14,987 nucleotides of DNA from Myxococcales bacterium. Its GTDB lineage: Bacteria > Myxococcota > Polyangia > Polyangiales > Polyangiaceae. The notes beneath the pieces are model-generated. The model searched no databases. It was given only the letters and a program-made list of their open reading frames with translations, and was not told the DNA's origin. The translations under genes were made by a program, and so were the position numbers. The stretch is taken from the NCBI GenBank assembly GCA_020430865.1, contig JAGQIY010001004.1, positions 1 through 14,987 on the forward strand, read 5' to 3'. This document shows positions 6,889 to 14,495 of the stretch, one piece after another. Numbering within the stretch: position 1 is the first letter of the stretch; each line of letters opens with the position of its first letter.

Positions 6889-8427
6889 ATGACGAGTCTG
6901 GAACCGGTTGGGACGCCACTGCCCGTGGGGGCCGGCGTGAAACAGGGAACGTTGCGGGCGCTTCTGGAAGCCCGCCGCGCCCAGAGTACGCCACTGACAC
7001 TCAAGCAGGCCGTGGGCCTGATCGTTCCGCTAGCGGTACGACTCGCGGAGCGCCACGACGCAGGAGAACGCTTCTTCGTGCATCCGTCGGTGCTGATCGG
7101 AGACGAGCACGACATCGATCTCGCGGCGGAGACGGAGTCTCCCACGCTGCCGCGGGACAAGAGCTACCTGGCCCCCGAGGAGCGGGGCGGCGGCGCAGGT
7201 GATTCCCGGGCCACCGTGTATGCGCTCGGCGCGTTGCTCTACGAGCTCGTCACGCTGGGCACCGTCGGTCCTGCGATGCAGCGGCCGAGCGCCATCGTCC
7301 CGACGCTGCCCCCCGAGCTCGAGGTGATCCTGGGCAAGGCGCTCGTCGCGGATCCCGCGCATCGACCCGACGACCTGCGAGCGCTCGCACAAGCCATCCA
7401 CCACCTCGCGCCGAGCGGCAGCATCGCGCCTCCGCCTGCGGACGAGTCCCACCTGGACCACGACGGCGACATGGATGTGGACGTCTCGCTGTCCATGCTC
7501 CCGCCACCTCCCAGCGGCGCCGCCGCATCCCCCTACGAGGTCGCGGTCGCGGAAGCACCGAGCCAGCGTGGACCAGACTCTCACGACGAGCTGTCGGCGC
7601 TGAAGGCCCGCCTCGAGGCAGACAGGCGCCCGCGCTGGGTCGTCGTCAAGGACGGCATGGATCACGGCCCGTTCTCCGCCGTCGAGCTCTTGCAACAGAT
7701 CGCCACCAACTCGTTCGTCGAGGACGACGTGCTGCGGGACGCCTTCTCCAAGGATGAGCGGGAGATCCGCGACTGGGAGGAGTTCGCGCCGTTCGCAGAG
7801 CACGCCCGCCTTCATCGTGATATCCAGGCGGAAAAAATTGCGATCGAGCAGGTCGTGGTCGAGGAGAAGAAGTCGACTCGCAGCAAGGCCATCGCAGGCA
7901 TCGCGGTGGTCGGCGTGCTGCTCGCGGTGATGGTGGTGTGGCTGCTCAAGCAGCAGGGCTCGAAGGACGACACCGTCGCCGTTCAAGGGGAGAGCGTCAC
8001 GAACATCGAGACTCAGGGCGGCCTGAAGATCGACCCGAAGAAGATGCGAAAGACCGGCGCCAGGGGCGCGAGCATGGGCGCTGACGGCACGCCCGTGGTG
8101 TCCGGCGGCGGCAGCTGCGAGGGCGCCGTGGCCGCCTACAACGAGGTCCTCAACATGGGCGACAAGAAGGGCCAGGCAGACATCACGCGCGGTCAGTACG
8201 CGTCGGTGCTCAACAACGGCAGCTACGTCTCTGCCTGCGGCGCCCCCGCCAGCATGGCGGTCAACGTGTGCGCTGCCGTGCAGAACGGCCGCGCGGTCGG
8301 GGTGACGGTGACGACCAAGCCGCACAACGCGGGCATTGCGAGCTGTATCGCCTCGAGGGTTCGGGGTATGAGTTTCCCCTCGAACCCCAAGCTCGACGTC
8401 GCGCGCACCACGTTCGCGGCCGAGTGA
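6889..8427 (+). CDS. Pseudokinase C-lobe / GYF-like / TM / AgmX-PglI-like C-terminal fusion
   Basis: This is a 512-residue multidomain protein. Residues 20-174 read as a Ser/Thr kinase C-lobe: SYLAPEE (92-98), the YALGALLYELVT helix (111-122) and a terminal DPAHRPDDLRAL helix. The N-lobe, ATP lysine, HRD and DFG are absent; the catalytic loop has become VHPSVLIGDE. It cannot be a working kinase. A Pro-rich acidic linker follows. Residues 249-302 look like a GYF_2-type domain (WVVVKDGMDHGPFSAVELLQ). A membrane segment lies at 334-353. The last 100 residues carry four Cys (410, 450, 461, 486) and a C-x-FP ending (CIASRVRGMSFP) like AgmX/PglI C-terminal domains. M. xanthus AgmX/GltJ, a gliding-machinery protein, also combines GYF and a TonB-like C-terminus. 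The pseudokinase part should be cytoplasmic and the Cys domain periplasmic. The next gene starts 10 bp downstream. Confidence 0.92.
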   Translation: MTSLEPVGTPLPVGAGVKQGTLRALLEARRAQSTPLTLKQAVGLIVPLAVRLAERHDAGERFFVHPSVLIGDEHDIDLAAETESPTLPRDKSYLAPEERGGGAGDSRATVYALGALLYELVTLGTVGPAMQRPSAIVPTLPPELEVILGKALVADPAHRPDDLRALAQAIHHLAPSGSIAPPPADESHLDHDGDMDVDVSLSMLPPPPSGAAASPYEVAVAEAPSQRGPDSHDELSALKARLEADRRPRWVVVKDGMDHGPFSAVELLQQIATNSFVEDDVLRDAFSKDEREIRDWEEFAPFAEHARLHRDIQAEKIAIEQVVVEEKKSTRSKAIAGIAVVGVLLAVMVVWLLKQQGSKDDTVAVQGESVTNIETQGGLKIDPKKMRKTGARGASMGADGTPVVSGGGSCEGAVAAYNEVLNMGDKKGQADITRGQYASVLNNGSYVSACGAPASMAVNVCAAVQNGRAVGVTVTTKPHNAGIASCIASRVRGMSFPSNPKLDVARTTFAAE

Positions 8428-8437
8428 CTCCCGCGCG

Positions 8438-9313
8438 ATGCTGCCACCTGAAACGCTCACCTCAACCGCAGGGAACCCCGCCCCTCGCCTAGACGCGAAG
8501 GCGGCGCTGGCGCGCCTCTCGAGCGGCGTGCGGGGCGTGGCTCTGTTCGTCACGTTGCTCGTCGCGTGCGCCTGTTCCGTACCGGTCGCGGGCGGCCTGG
8601 AGGAGACCAACGCCAACCGCATCGTCGTGGCGCTCGAGGAGCAAGGCGTCGTCGCGGACAAGGAGCGGGACCCCGAATCCGAAGGCCGCTACCGCGTCCT
8701 GGTGGCGCGCGACGACGCCTCCACCGCGATCTCCGTGTTGACCCGAGAGAACCTGCCAGCGCCGGACACGCCGAGCGTGCTGGACTCGCTGGGACAGGGC
8801 GGCCTGGTGCCGAGCCGCAGCTCGGAGCAGGCGAGATTGATCGCGGGAACTGCCGGAGAGCTGGAGCGCTCGCTGCGTGAGGTCGACGGGGTGCTCAGCG
8901 CGCGCGTGCATCTCGCGGTGATGGGGCGCGACCCGCTACAGACCGACGATCAGACGCACAAGCCGACCGCGAGCGTGCTCATCCGCTACCGAGGAGCCAC
9001 CCCGCCAATCGCCAGCGACGAGGTCAAGCGCCTGGTGGCCGGAGCGGTGCCAGAGCTCGAGCCGGATCAAGTGGCCGTGGTCTCCAGCAGCGTGCCGGAG
9101 CCCGCTCCTGCGGCAGAGCGCGAGCTGGCGCGATTCGGCCCAGTCACGGCCACCCGGTCGTCGATGCTGCCACTGCGGCTGGGAGTGGGCATCGCAGTCG
9201 TCGCCAATCTGCTGCTCCTGGGGCTACTGCTGTTCCTCACCAGCCGGCTACGGCAGCTCCGCGCCGACCTCGAGAGCATCCGCCACGCGGATGGCAGACA
9301 GTCAGCCGAGTAG
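8438..9313 (+). CDS. SctJ/YscJ-FliF-type inner-membrane ring lipoprotein
   Basis: The 291-residue protein has lipobox LVAC with lipid-accepting C44 (or C46). A YscJ/FliF ring-building region follows: LEETNANRIVVALEEQGV, the dipeptide-like fold GRYRVLVARDDASTAISVL, then RENLPAP. A second region covers about 132-220, including VDGVLSARVHLAV and ASVLIRYRG. A C-terminal membrane segment lies at about 247-270, followed by a short charged tail. This is the layout of type III secretion SctJ, which forms the inner-membrane ring with SctD. No other type III secretion gene is present in the window. The start is uncertain: the signal peptide is unusually long from ATG 8438, and in-frame GTG codons at 8528 or 8537 would give a normal one. 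No good Shine-Dalgarno is seen. Its stop abuts the ATPase start (TAGATG). Confidence 0.88.
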   Translation: MLPPETLTSTAGNPAPRLDAKAALARLSSGVRGVALFVTLLVACACSVPVAGGLEETNANRIVVALEEQGVVADKERDPESEGRYRVLVARDDASTAISVLTRENLPAPDTPSVLDSLGQGGLVPSRSSEQARLIAGTAGELERSLREVDGVLSARVHLAVMGRDPLQTDDQTHKPTASVLIRYRGATPPIASDEVKRLVAGAVPELEPDQVAVVSSSVPEPAPAAERELARFGPVTATRSSMLPLRLGVGIAVVANLLLLGLLLFLTSRLRQLRADLESIRHADGRQSAE

Positions 9314-10048
9314 ATGATCCGCCTCGAGAACATCTCCAAGTCCTTCGATCGTCCAGTGCTCCGCAACATCAACCTGGACGTGCCGAGCGGGTGTCTCTAC
9401 GGGCTGGTCGGACCTGGAGCGAGCGGCAAGAGCGTGCTGCTCAAGATCATCACGGCGCTCATCCGCCCCGACTCGGGTCAGGTGTTGATCGACGGCAAGA
9501 ACGTGCTCTCGATGAGCGAGCTGGAGCTGCAGGAGTTCCGCAAGAACATCGGCATGCTGTTTCAGAACAACGCCTTGTTCGACTTCATGACGGTGGGTCA
9601 GAACATCGCCTTCCCGCTACGTCAGCTCTTCGACCTCGCGGAAGAAGAGATCACCGAACGCATCTCCGAGCGCCTGCGCTGCGTGTCTCTGCCGGGCTTC
9701 GAAGATCGCCTTCCGGCTGGCCTGAGTGGTGGACAGAAGAAGCGAGTGGGGGTGGCCAGGGCCACCATCGCTCAGGCGCCGATCGTGCTCTACGACGAAC
9801 CTGCGGCGGGCCTGGACCCGGTGACCAGCCAGAAGATCTTCGATCTGCTCCGCGCGGAACAGCGCTCCGCCAACGCCACGGTGATCATGGTTTCCAGCGA
9901 CCTGGACCGACTGCTCCCCGTGACCGACCGCATTGGCATGATGTATCGTGGACAGCTGATCTTCGACGGCACCTGGGAGGAGGCTCGAACGAGCAGCAAC
10001 CCATACGTCTATCAGTTCATCAACGGCGTCCCGGAAGGACCTCTGTAG
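9314..10048 (+). CDS. ABC transporter ATPase of the MlaF/Ttg2A (Mce-type) family, H-loop His missing
   Basis: This 244-residue ATPase carries Walker A GPGASGKS (33-40), Q-loop Q84 (GMLFQNNALFD), signature LSGGQ (137-141), Walker B IVLYDE (157-162) and D-loop GLDP (167-169). The FQNNALFD segment and the tail (NPYVYQFINGVPEGPL) resemble MlaF, whose tail ends in a similar QFLDG...GP sequence. Such ATPases drive phospholipid transport between inner and outer membranes with MlaE, MlaD and MlaB partners. No permease or MCE protein is encoded in the window. The H-switch position, expected VSHD, reads VSSD: S195 replaces the histidine. The gene begins immediately at the stop of the SctJ-like gene, so the two are almost certainly co-transcribed. 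Family call is firm; transport substrate is inferred from family only. Confidence 0.95.
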   Translation: MIRLENISKSFDRPVLRNINLDVPSGCLYGLVGPGASGKSVLLKIITALIRPDSGQVLIDGKNVLSMSELELQEFRKNIGMLFQNNALFDFMTVGQNIAFPLRQLFDLAEEEITERISERLRCVSLPGFEDRLPAGLSGGQKKRVGVARATIAQAPIVLYDEPAAGLDPVTSQKIFDLLRAEQRSANATVIMVSSDLDRLLPVTDRIGMMYRGQLIFDGTWEEARTSSNPYVYQFINGVPEGPL

Positions 10049-10212
10049 CCGCGATGGGCGGGTGCACGCCGACCCGCGCCACCCAGTCTTCGACGACCCA
10101 TGGCCGAGATGGCCGTCCAGCGGCGCCACGACTGGCGGGTATGGACACCTGGGGCGTCGCCGGCGGCGCGCCACCGCGACCTGCCGAGAAGCGCGGATCG
10201 ATGCGAGGAAAT

Positions 10213-10236
10213 CCCCTCGTGGAGTGCGACGAGGGG
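10213..10236 (+). terminator. CCCCTCG/CGAGGGG hairpin, possible transcription end
   Basis: A perfect 7-bp stem with a 10-nt loop lies 165 bp after the ATPase stop. There is no T tract, so it is a candidate only; another structured element is equally possible. Confidence 0.3.
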
Positions 10237-10324
10237 GTGCGCGCTGGCGCCAGAGAAGCTACCAAAACCCGCGAATACTCCGAGAAAACGTCAAGCCCAT
10301 GACGCTCGAGCGCGGTTTCCGGGC

Positions 10325-10339
10325 GGCACGGGCCGTGCA
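10325..10339 (+). promoter_or_regulatory. Sigma54-like -24/-12 site coinciding with an inverted repeat
   Basis: GG (10325-10326) and GC (10337-10338) are exactly 10 nt apart within CGGCACGGGCCGTGCA, close to the sigma54 consensus but lacking its T's. The same bases form a 6+1+6 inverted repeat (GCACGG-G-CCGTGC), so an operator is an alternative reading. It lies 59 bp before ATG 10398. Confidence 0.25.
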
Positions 10340-10397
10340 GTGGCGACCTGCGATGGAGCACGTCGAAGCATGAGACGGCGTTGGAGGATGAGAGACG

Positions 10398-12095
10398 ATG
10401 TCAGCAGAACGCTTCGCACAGATCGCTCGGCGACCCCCGCCGGAAACGGCGTCCACGAAGAGCCCGCGTGGCGAAACTGCCAGGAGCGGCGTGCGACGGG
10501 CCATCCGAGACGACCTCGAGCAAGACCCGCGAGAACGCGCCCAAGGTGGTCAATCTGGTTACAAGCCCTCGCGCGCACCCGGTATTCGCGTGGCGCAGGA
10601 GCGACGCTTCGGGCAGTATGAGGAGTTGGTGGTGAACGATCGACGCTCCAAGGACGACGAAGAGACCGAGCAGGCAACGTCGAGGGAGCGGCTGAAGTCC
10701 GGCAAGCGCAGGCGTGGGGATTTCGAAGAACCCCCGACCCGACCCGCGGCCCCTGCTCCCCGCTCCACCCAGCACTCTGGCGCCCGACGGGCGCTGCGTG
10801 GCGACGTCGCAGCTCCTGCGGGCGAGTACCGAAGCAGCGGAGTGCGTCAGGTGGCCGGTCGAGCGCCTGCCAGCTCGGCCCTCCCCCCGATCAGGCCTGC
10901 CGCCGCGAAACCCAGCGAGGCCGTCCAGCTCCGTGTGCTGCTGGTCGACGACGAGCCCGCGCTGCTGCGCGCTCACCAGCGGGTCCTTCAGGGCCCCGGT
11001 GTCGTGTGCGACCTCGCCCGAGACGGCGAAACCGCGACCAAGCTGCTCGCAGCCCATGACTACGACGTCATCGTGAGTGACGTCTGCATGCCCAACATGG
11101 ACGGCGTCTCGTTGCTGCGCGAGGTGCGGCGCCGCGACCTCGACGTCCCCGTCATCTTGGTCACCGCCAGCCCAAGCGTCGAGACCGCCGTCGAGGCGGT
11201 CGAGCACGGTGCGCTCCGCTACCTGTACAAGCCACTGGATCCGGTCCGCTTCAAGCAGGCCGTGGAGGAGGCCGCGCGCCTGAACCGGCTCGCAAAGTTG
11301 AAGCGTGACGCGATGGAGCTGATGGGGCTCAACCAAGGCGCGGGTGACCGAGGCGGACTCGAGGTGGTGTTCGCGGAGGCGCTCGATGGCCTGTGGATGG
11401 CCTACCAGCCAATCGTTTCCCTGCGGGAACAGAGGGTGGTGGCATATGAGGCGCTCTGCCGCTCCTCCTCCCCTCACCTCTCCGGACCTCAGGGCCTGCT
11501 GGAGGCAGCCGAGCGCCTGAACCGCGTGTTCGAGCTGGGCCGCACGATTCGCTATCGCGCCATCACGGCGCTCGAGCACCTCCCCGACGACACGCCGCTC
11601 TTCGTGAACCTCCACCCACGAGAGATCTTCGATGATCACCTATTGGACCCGAGTGATCCGTTCGCGATGCACGCGGAGCGCATCGTGCTCGAGGTGACGG
11701 AGCGCCGCGCGCTGGACGATCTGGGCGACGTCGCCGCGCGCGCTCGGGTGCTGAAGGACCACGGCTATCGGGTCGCGGTGGACGACCTCGGCGCTGGCTA
11801 CGCGGGCCTGTCCTCGTTCGCGCACCTCACCCCAAGCGTCGCGAAGCTGGACATGTCGCTGGTGCGTCAGATCCACGAGCACCCCGTGAAGCAGCGCCTG
11901 GTCGCCGGGATGGTGCAGCTGTGCAGTGAGATGGGGACGCAGGTCGTGGTCGAGGGCGTCGAGACGGAAGCCGAGCGGGAGACGCTGCTCGCCTGCGGCT
12001 GTGATCTGATGCAAGGGTTCCTCTTCGCGCGACCGGCAGCGAAGTGCGTGGAGCCTCCGGGCTTCGAGCGCGCGACACGTCGCGCACGCCGCTAG
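10398..12095 (+). CDS. REC-EAL response regulator, predicted c-di-GMP phosphodiesterase
   Basis: From ATG 10398 this is 565 residues. The first 175 are charged, Arg/Pro-rich and probably disordered. A receiver domain (178-295) has acid pair D184-D185, phospho-acceptor D228, T256 and K278 (KPLD). An EAL domain (320-560) keeps the usual metal and catalytic motifs: E351-A-L, N404, LEVTE 431-435, D462-D463 in VDDLGAGY, K483, E519-G-V-E522 and Q539. It should hydrolyse c-di-GMP under phosphorylation control, as in RocR-type REC-EAL proteins. No partner histidine kinase is in the window. Start is unclear: ATG 10398 has GGAGG 10 nt upstream, while GTG 10632 has GAGGAG 6 nt upstream and would drop 78 residues. 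The gene is convergent with purT. Confidence 0.93.
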   Translation: MSAERFAQIARRPPPETASTKSPRGETARSGVRRAIRDDLEQDPRERAQGGQSGYKPSRAPGIRVAQERRFGQYEELVVNDRRSKDDEETEQATSRERLKSGKRRRGDFEEPPTRPAAPAPRSTQHSGARRALRGDVAAPAGEYRSSGVRQVAGRAPASSALPPIRPAAAKPSEAVQLRVLLVDDEPALLRAHQRVLQGPGVVCDLARDGETATKLLAAHDYDVIVSDVCMPNMDGVSLLREVRRRDLDVPVILVTASPSVETAVEAVEHGALRYLYKPLDPVRFKQAVEEAARLNRLAKLKRDAMELMGLNQGAGDRGGLEVVFAEALDGLWMAYQPIVSLREQRVVAYEALCRSSSPHLSGPQGLLEAAERLNRVFELGRTIRYRAITALEHLPDDTPLFVNLHPREIFDDHLLDPSDPFAMHAERIVLEVTERRALDDLGDVAARARVLKDHGYRVAVDDLGAGYAGLSSFAHLTPSVAKLDMSLVRQIHEHPVKQRLVAGMVQLCSEMGTQVVVEGVETEAERETLLACGCDLMQGFLFARPAAKCVEPPGFERATRRARR

Positions 12096-12167
12096 AAGTG
12101 TCCTTTCTGCGTCGTTCGCTGCCTTGGTGCGGCTCTCGAGACGAGGAAACGCCGGGTTGAACTGGTC

Positions 12168-12186
12168 GGCGAACCATGGATTCGCC
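12168..12186. terminator. GGCGAA/TTCGCC hairpin between convergent REC-EAL and purT genes
   Basis: A perfect 6-bp stem with a 7-nt loop (CCATGGA) sits in the 124-bp convergent gap. With no T tract, it is a candidate bidirectional terminator on position alone. Confidence 0.35.
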
Positions 12187-12219
12187 TCGCAGCTCGACCG
12201 TCAGGCTCGAAGACCGGGT

Positions 12220-13437
12220 TCAGGCTTCGTCGACTTCCACGCGCACCTTGGCCGCGGCGGCCTGCGCTCGCTCGCGACACTCGGCGACGTCGTCGCCGTA
12301 CGTCGCCACGACGCCCATGCGGCGGAACTTACGCGTGTCCGGTTTGCCGAACAGCCGCAAGCGATTGCGTGGGTCGCTCAGCGCGGCGTCGACGCCGACG
12401 AAGCGAGGGTTGATCCCCGCTCGTTCCGCGAGGATCACTGCGGAGGCACCCGGCGCGCGCTGGATGATGCGACCGATGGGCAGGCCCAGGATGGCGCGGA
12501 CGTGCAGCTCGAACTCGCTCATGTCCTGCGTCGCGAGGGTGACCATTCCGGTGTCGTGCGGCCGCGGGCTCACCTCACTGAACAACACCTCGTCCCCTCG
12601 GATGAACAGCTCCACCCCGAACAGGCCCAGGCCCCCGAGCGCTCCCGTGACGTGCTCGGCGATCTTCTGCGCGCGCTCCAGCGCGACCGCGCTGAGCGCC
12701 TCGGGCTGCCACGACTCCTGATAGTCTCCGCGCTCCTGGCGATGACCGATCGGCGGACAGAAGAGCGTCCCCTCGCTCCTCGTGCGCACCGTCAACAACG
12801 TGATCTCCGTGTCGAACTGGACGAACGCCTCCACGATGATGCGTGTGGACTTCCCCCGGGAGCCGCTCAGGGCGTACTCCCACGCGCGCTCCACGTCCGC
12901 TGCGGTCTGGATGGTCGACTGGCCCTTGCCGGAGCTGCTCATCACCGGCTTGACCACGCAGGGCAGCCCGAGTTCTTCGACGGCGGTCTGCAGTTCGCTC
13001 AGGCTCTCTGCGAAGCGATACGCGCCGGTCGGCAGCCCGAGCTCCTCCGCAGCGAGGGTCCGGATCCCCTGGCGGTCCATGGTCAGCCGCGTCGCGCGCG
13101 CGGTGGGGATCACCGTCCAGCCCTCGCGCTCCAGCTCCACCAACGTATCCGTGGCGATGGCTTCGATCTCGGGCACGATCAGTGTGGGCCGCTCCTGGTC
13201 GACTACGCGGCGGATCTGGGCGGGGTCGAGCATGTCCATCACGTGGCTCCGCTGGGCAAACTGCATCGCCGGCGCGTGTTCGTAGCGGTCACAAGCCACG
13301 ACCTCGACTCCGAGTCGCATGGCCTCGAGCGCCACCTCCCGTCCCAGCTCACCCGAGCCGAGCAAGAGTAGCTTGGTGGCGCCGGGGTAGTACGGCGTCC
13401 CCAAAGTGACGGGCGACGAGTCGGTGCTGGTGGTCAT
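12220..13437 (-). CDS. purT: Formate-dependent GAR transformylase PurT
   Basis: PurT makes formylglycinamide ribonucleotide from GAR, formate and ATP, the third step of purine synthesis, without folate. The 405-residue product matches E. coli PurT (392 residues) nearly end to end from memory. Motifs: GSGELGRE 27-34, DRY 50-52, EIEAIATD 90-97, ATP-grasp [11 protein letters not shown] 163-173, [15 protein letters not shown] 231-245, GVELF 274-278 and [11 protein letters not shown] 287-297. The frame is open to 13638, but homology begins just after ATG 13437, so I choose that start; a GTG at 13446 is possible. The Shine-Dalgarno is weak (GGTGG). It is divergent from the FHA-GGDEF gene and stands alone, with no other purine gene in the window. 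Confidence 0.97.
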   Translation of the reverse strand: MTTSTDSSPVTLGTPYYPGATKLLLLGSGELGREVALEAMRLGVEVVACDRYEHAPAMQFAQRSHVMDMLDPAQIRRVVDQERPTLIVPEIEAIATDTLVELEREGWTVIPTARATRLTMDRQGIRTLAAEELGLPTGAYRFAESLSELQTAVEELGLPCVVKPVMSSSGKGQSTIQTAADVERAWEYALSGSRGKSTRIIVEAFVQFDTEITLLTVRTRSEGTLFCPPIGHRQERGDYQESWQPEALSAVALERAQKIAEHVTGALGGLGLFGVELFIRGDEVLFSEVSPRPHDTGMVTLATQDMSEFELHVRAILGLPIGRIIQRAPGASAVILAERAGINPRFVGVDAALSDPRNRLRLFGKPDTRKFRRMGVVATYGDDVAECRERAQAAAAKVRVEVDEA

Positions 13438-13455
13438 GCTGACCACCGCACATGC

Positions 13456-13468
13456 CTCGCCTGGCGAG
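13456..13468. promoter_or_regulatory. CTCGCC-T-GGCGAG inverted repeat in the purT/FHA-GGDEF divergent region
   Basis: A 6+1+6 perfect inverted repeat lies 18 bp upstream of the purT start and 85 bp before the FHA-GGDEF start. Its place suggests an operator or leader hairpin for purT. It matches no binding site I recognise. Confidence 0.25.
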
Positions 13469-13553
13469 AAATCACAAGCGCCGCCGCCGGCTCCAGCAGA
13501 CCGACCCCTCGGTGCGATGGACAGCCGATCCGGGGACGGGCAATATTGGGGAG

Positions 13554-14468
13554 ATGCCTGAAGGCCCGCCCTCGGAACAGCCACCCCGATCAGCCGATCT
13601 CGCCGCCACCCGCGTGGTGCGCAGCTCGGACTCGCCACGTCCCAACCGGGCGGGGCCGGCCTGCCTCGTCGTGATCGTCGGCCCCAAGATCGGCACCCAG
13701 ATCCACCTCGAACAGCCGATCGTCATCGGCCGTGATCCGGCGTGCAGCGTGCACCTCGACAGCGACATGATCAGCCGCCGCCACGCGCGCGTGGAGTCGG
13801 TGGCGGGCATCTACCAGATCCAGGATCTGGGTTCCACCAACGGCACCTACGTGAACGATCGACGCGTCGCCACCCATCGCCTGCAAGACGGCGACCGCGT
13901 CGGCGTTGGCAAGATCCTGATGAAGTTCCTCGACAGCAACAACATCGAGGCTCAATACCACAAGGAAATCTACGACCTGATGACCATCGACGGTCTGACG
14001 GGCGTCAGCAACAAGCGACACTACAACGACACCCTCGCCAGCGAACTCAGCCGTCCCGGCGCTGGGGGAGAGCCGGTGAGCGTGATCGTGTTCGACGTGG
14101 ACCACTTCAAGCGCATCAACGACACCCATGGTCACGCAGCCGGGGACGCCGTCCTGCGTCAGTTGGCCGCCACGGCGCGCGCGGCCATCCCCGCCCAGCA
14201 CCTCCTTGGTAGGGTTGGGGGTGAGGAGTTCGCCGTGATGCTCCTGAACACCGATCACCGCCCTGCCCTCGGTGTCGCCGAAGGGTTGCGCGCCGCCGTC
14301 CAGGCCCAGCAATTCCAGTTCCAGAACCAGCTGATCCCGGTCACGATCAGCGTCGGCGCGGCAACCCGGGCGCCGGGGCAGCAAGAGGCCCCCCTCGAGC
14401 TCTTCAAGCGCGCCGACGAGGCGCTCTATCGAGCCAAGACGTCCGGCCGCAACCGCGTCTGCAGCTGA
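13554..14468 (+). CDS. FHA-GGDEF diguanylate cyclase
   Basis: From ATG 13554 this is 304 residues. The FHA domain (about 36-125) keeps the phosphothreonine-binding residues: GR 59-60, SRRH 74-77 and GSTNGTYVN 93-101. The GGDEF domain (about 140-300) has [11 protein letters not shown] 180-190 and active-site GGEEF 222-226, then ISVGAA and ADEALYRAK. It should make c-di-GMP from two GTP. The inhibitory I-site RxxD expected five residues before GGEEF reads PAQH, so product inhibition there is unlikely. No signal peptide or membrane segment is present, so it is cytosolic. FHA suggests control through a Thr-phosphorylated partner, plausibly from a Hanks kinase. The frame also opens at ATG 13452, adding 34 Arg-rich residues, but that leaves only 14 bp to purT; I prefer 13554. 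Confidence 0.93.
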   Translation: MPEGPPSEQPPRSADLAATRVVRSSDSPRPNRAGPACLVVIVGPKIGTQIHLEQPIVIGRDPACSVHLDSDMISRRHARVESVAGIYQIQDLGSTNGTYVNDRRVATHRLQDGDRVGVGKILMKFLDSNNIEAQYHKEIYDLMTIDGLTGVSNKRHYNDTLASELSRPGAGGEPVSVIVFDVDHFKRINDTHGHAAGDAVLRQLAATARAAIPAQHLLGRVGGEEFAVMLLNTDHRPALGVAEGLRAAVQAQQFQFQNQLIPVTISVGAATRAPGQQEAPLELFKRADEALYRAKTSGRNRVCS

Positions 14469-14472
14469 TCTC

Positions 14473-14495
14473 GCCGCTCGGGTCCGCTGAGCGGC
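14473..14495. terminator. GCCGCTC/GAGCGGC hairpin filling the convergent gap
   Basis: A perfect 7-bp GC stem with a 9-nt loop occupies almost the whole 26-bp space between the FHA-GGDEF stop and the stop of the convergent Cys-module gene. Its last base is the first of that stop. It is a likely bidirectional terminator, although it has no T tract. Confidence 0.5.

Larger units (their letters stand above)
10049..10397. other. 349-bp gap between ABC ATPase and REC-EAL genes
   Basis: I see no credible gene on either strand. The gap holds a hairpin (10213-10236), a CTGGCGCCAG palindrome (10244-10253) and the inverted repeat/sigma54-like site described separately. It probably carries the end of the upstream operon and the promoter of the REC-EAL gene. 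Confidence 0.5.

Noticed and set aside
7030..8661. Long minus-strand open frame opposite the pseudokinase fusion and the start of the SctJ-like gene
   Set aside because: It crosses two well-supported genes, has no domain and is Arg/Ala/Val-rich; an antisense shadow.
8438..10048. A type III secretion locus
   Set aside because: Only the SctJ-like lipoprotein is present; no SctC, SctD, SctN, SctR-V or needle gene is seen in the window.
10020..10361. Minus-strand open frame in the gap between the ABC ATPase and REC-EAL genes
   Set aside because: It overlaps the end of the ATPase gene, has no Shine-Dalgarno, and its product is Arg/Pro-rich with no domain.
13438..13638. N-terminal extension of purT to 13638
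   Set aside because: The extra 67 residues are Arg/Pro/Gly-rich, lie outside PurT homology and would overlap the FHA-GGDEF gene start.
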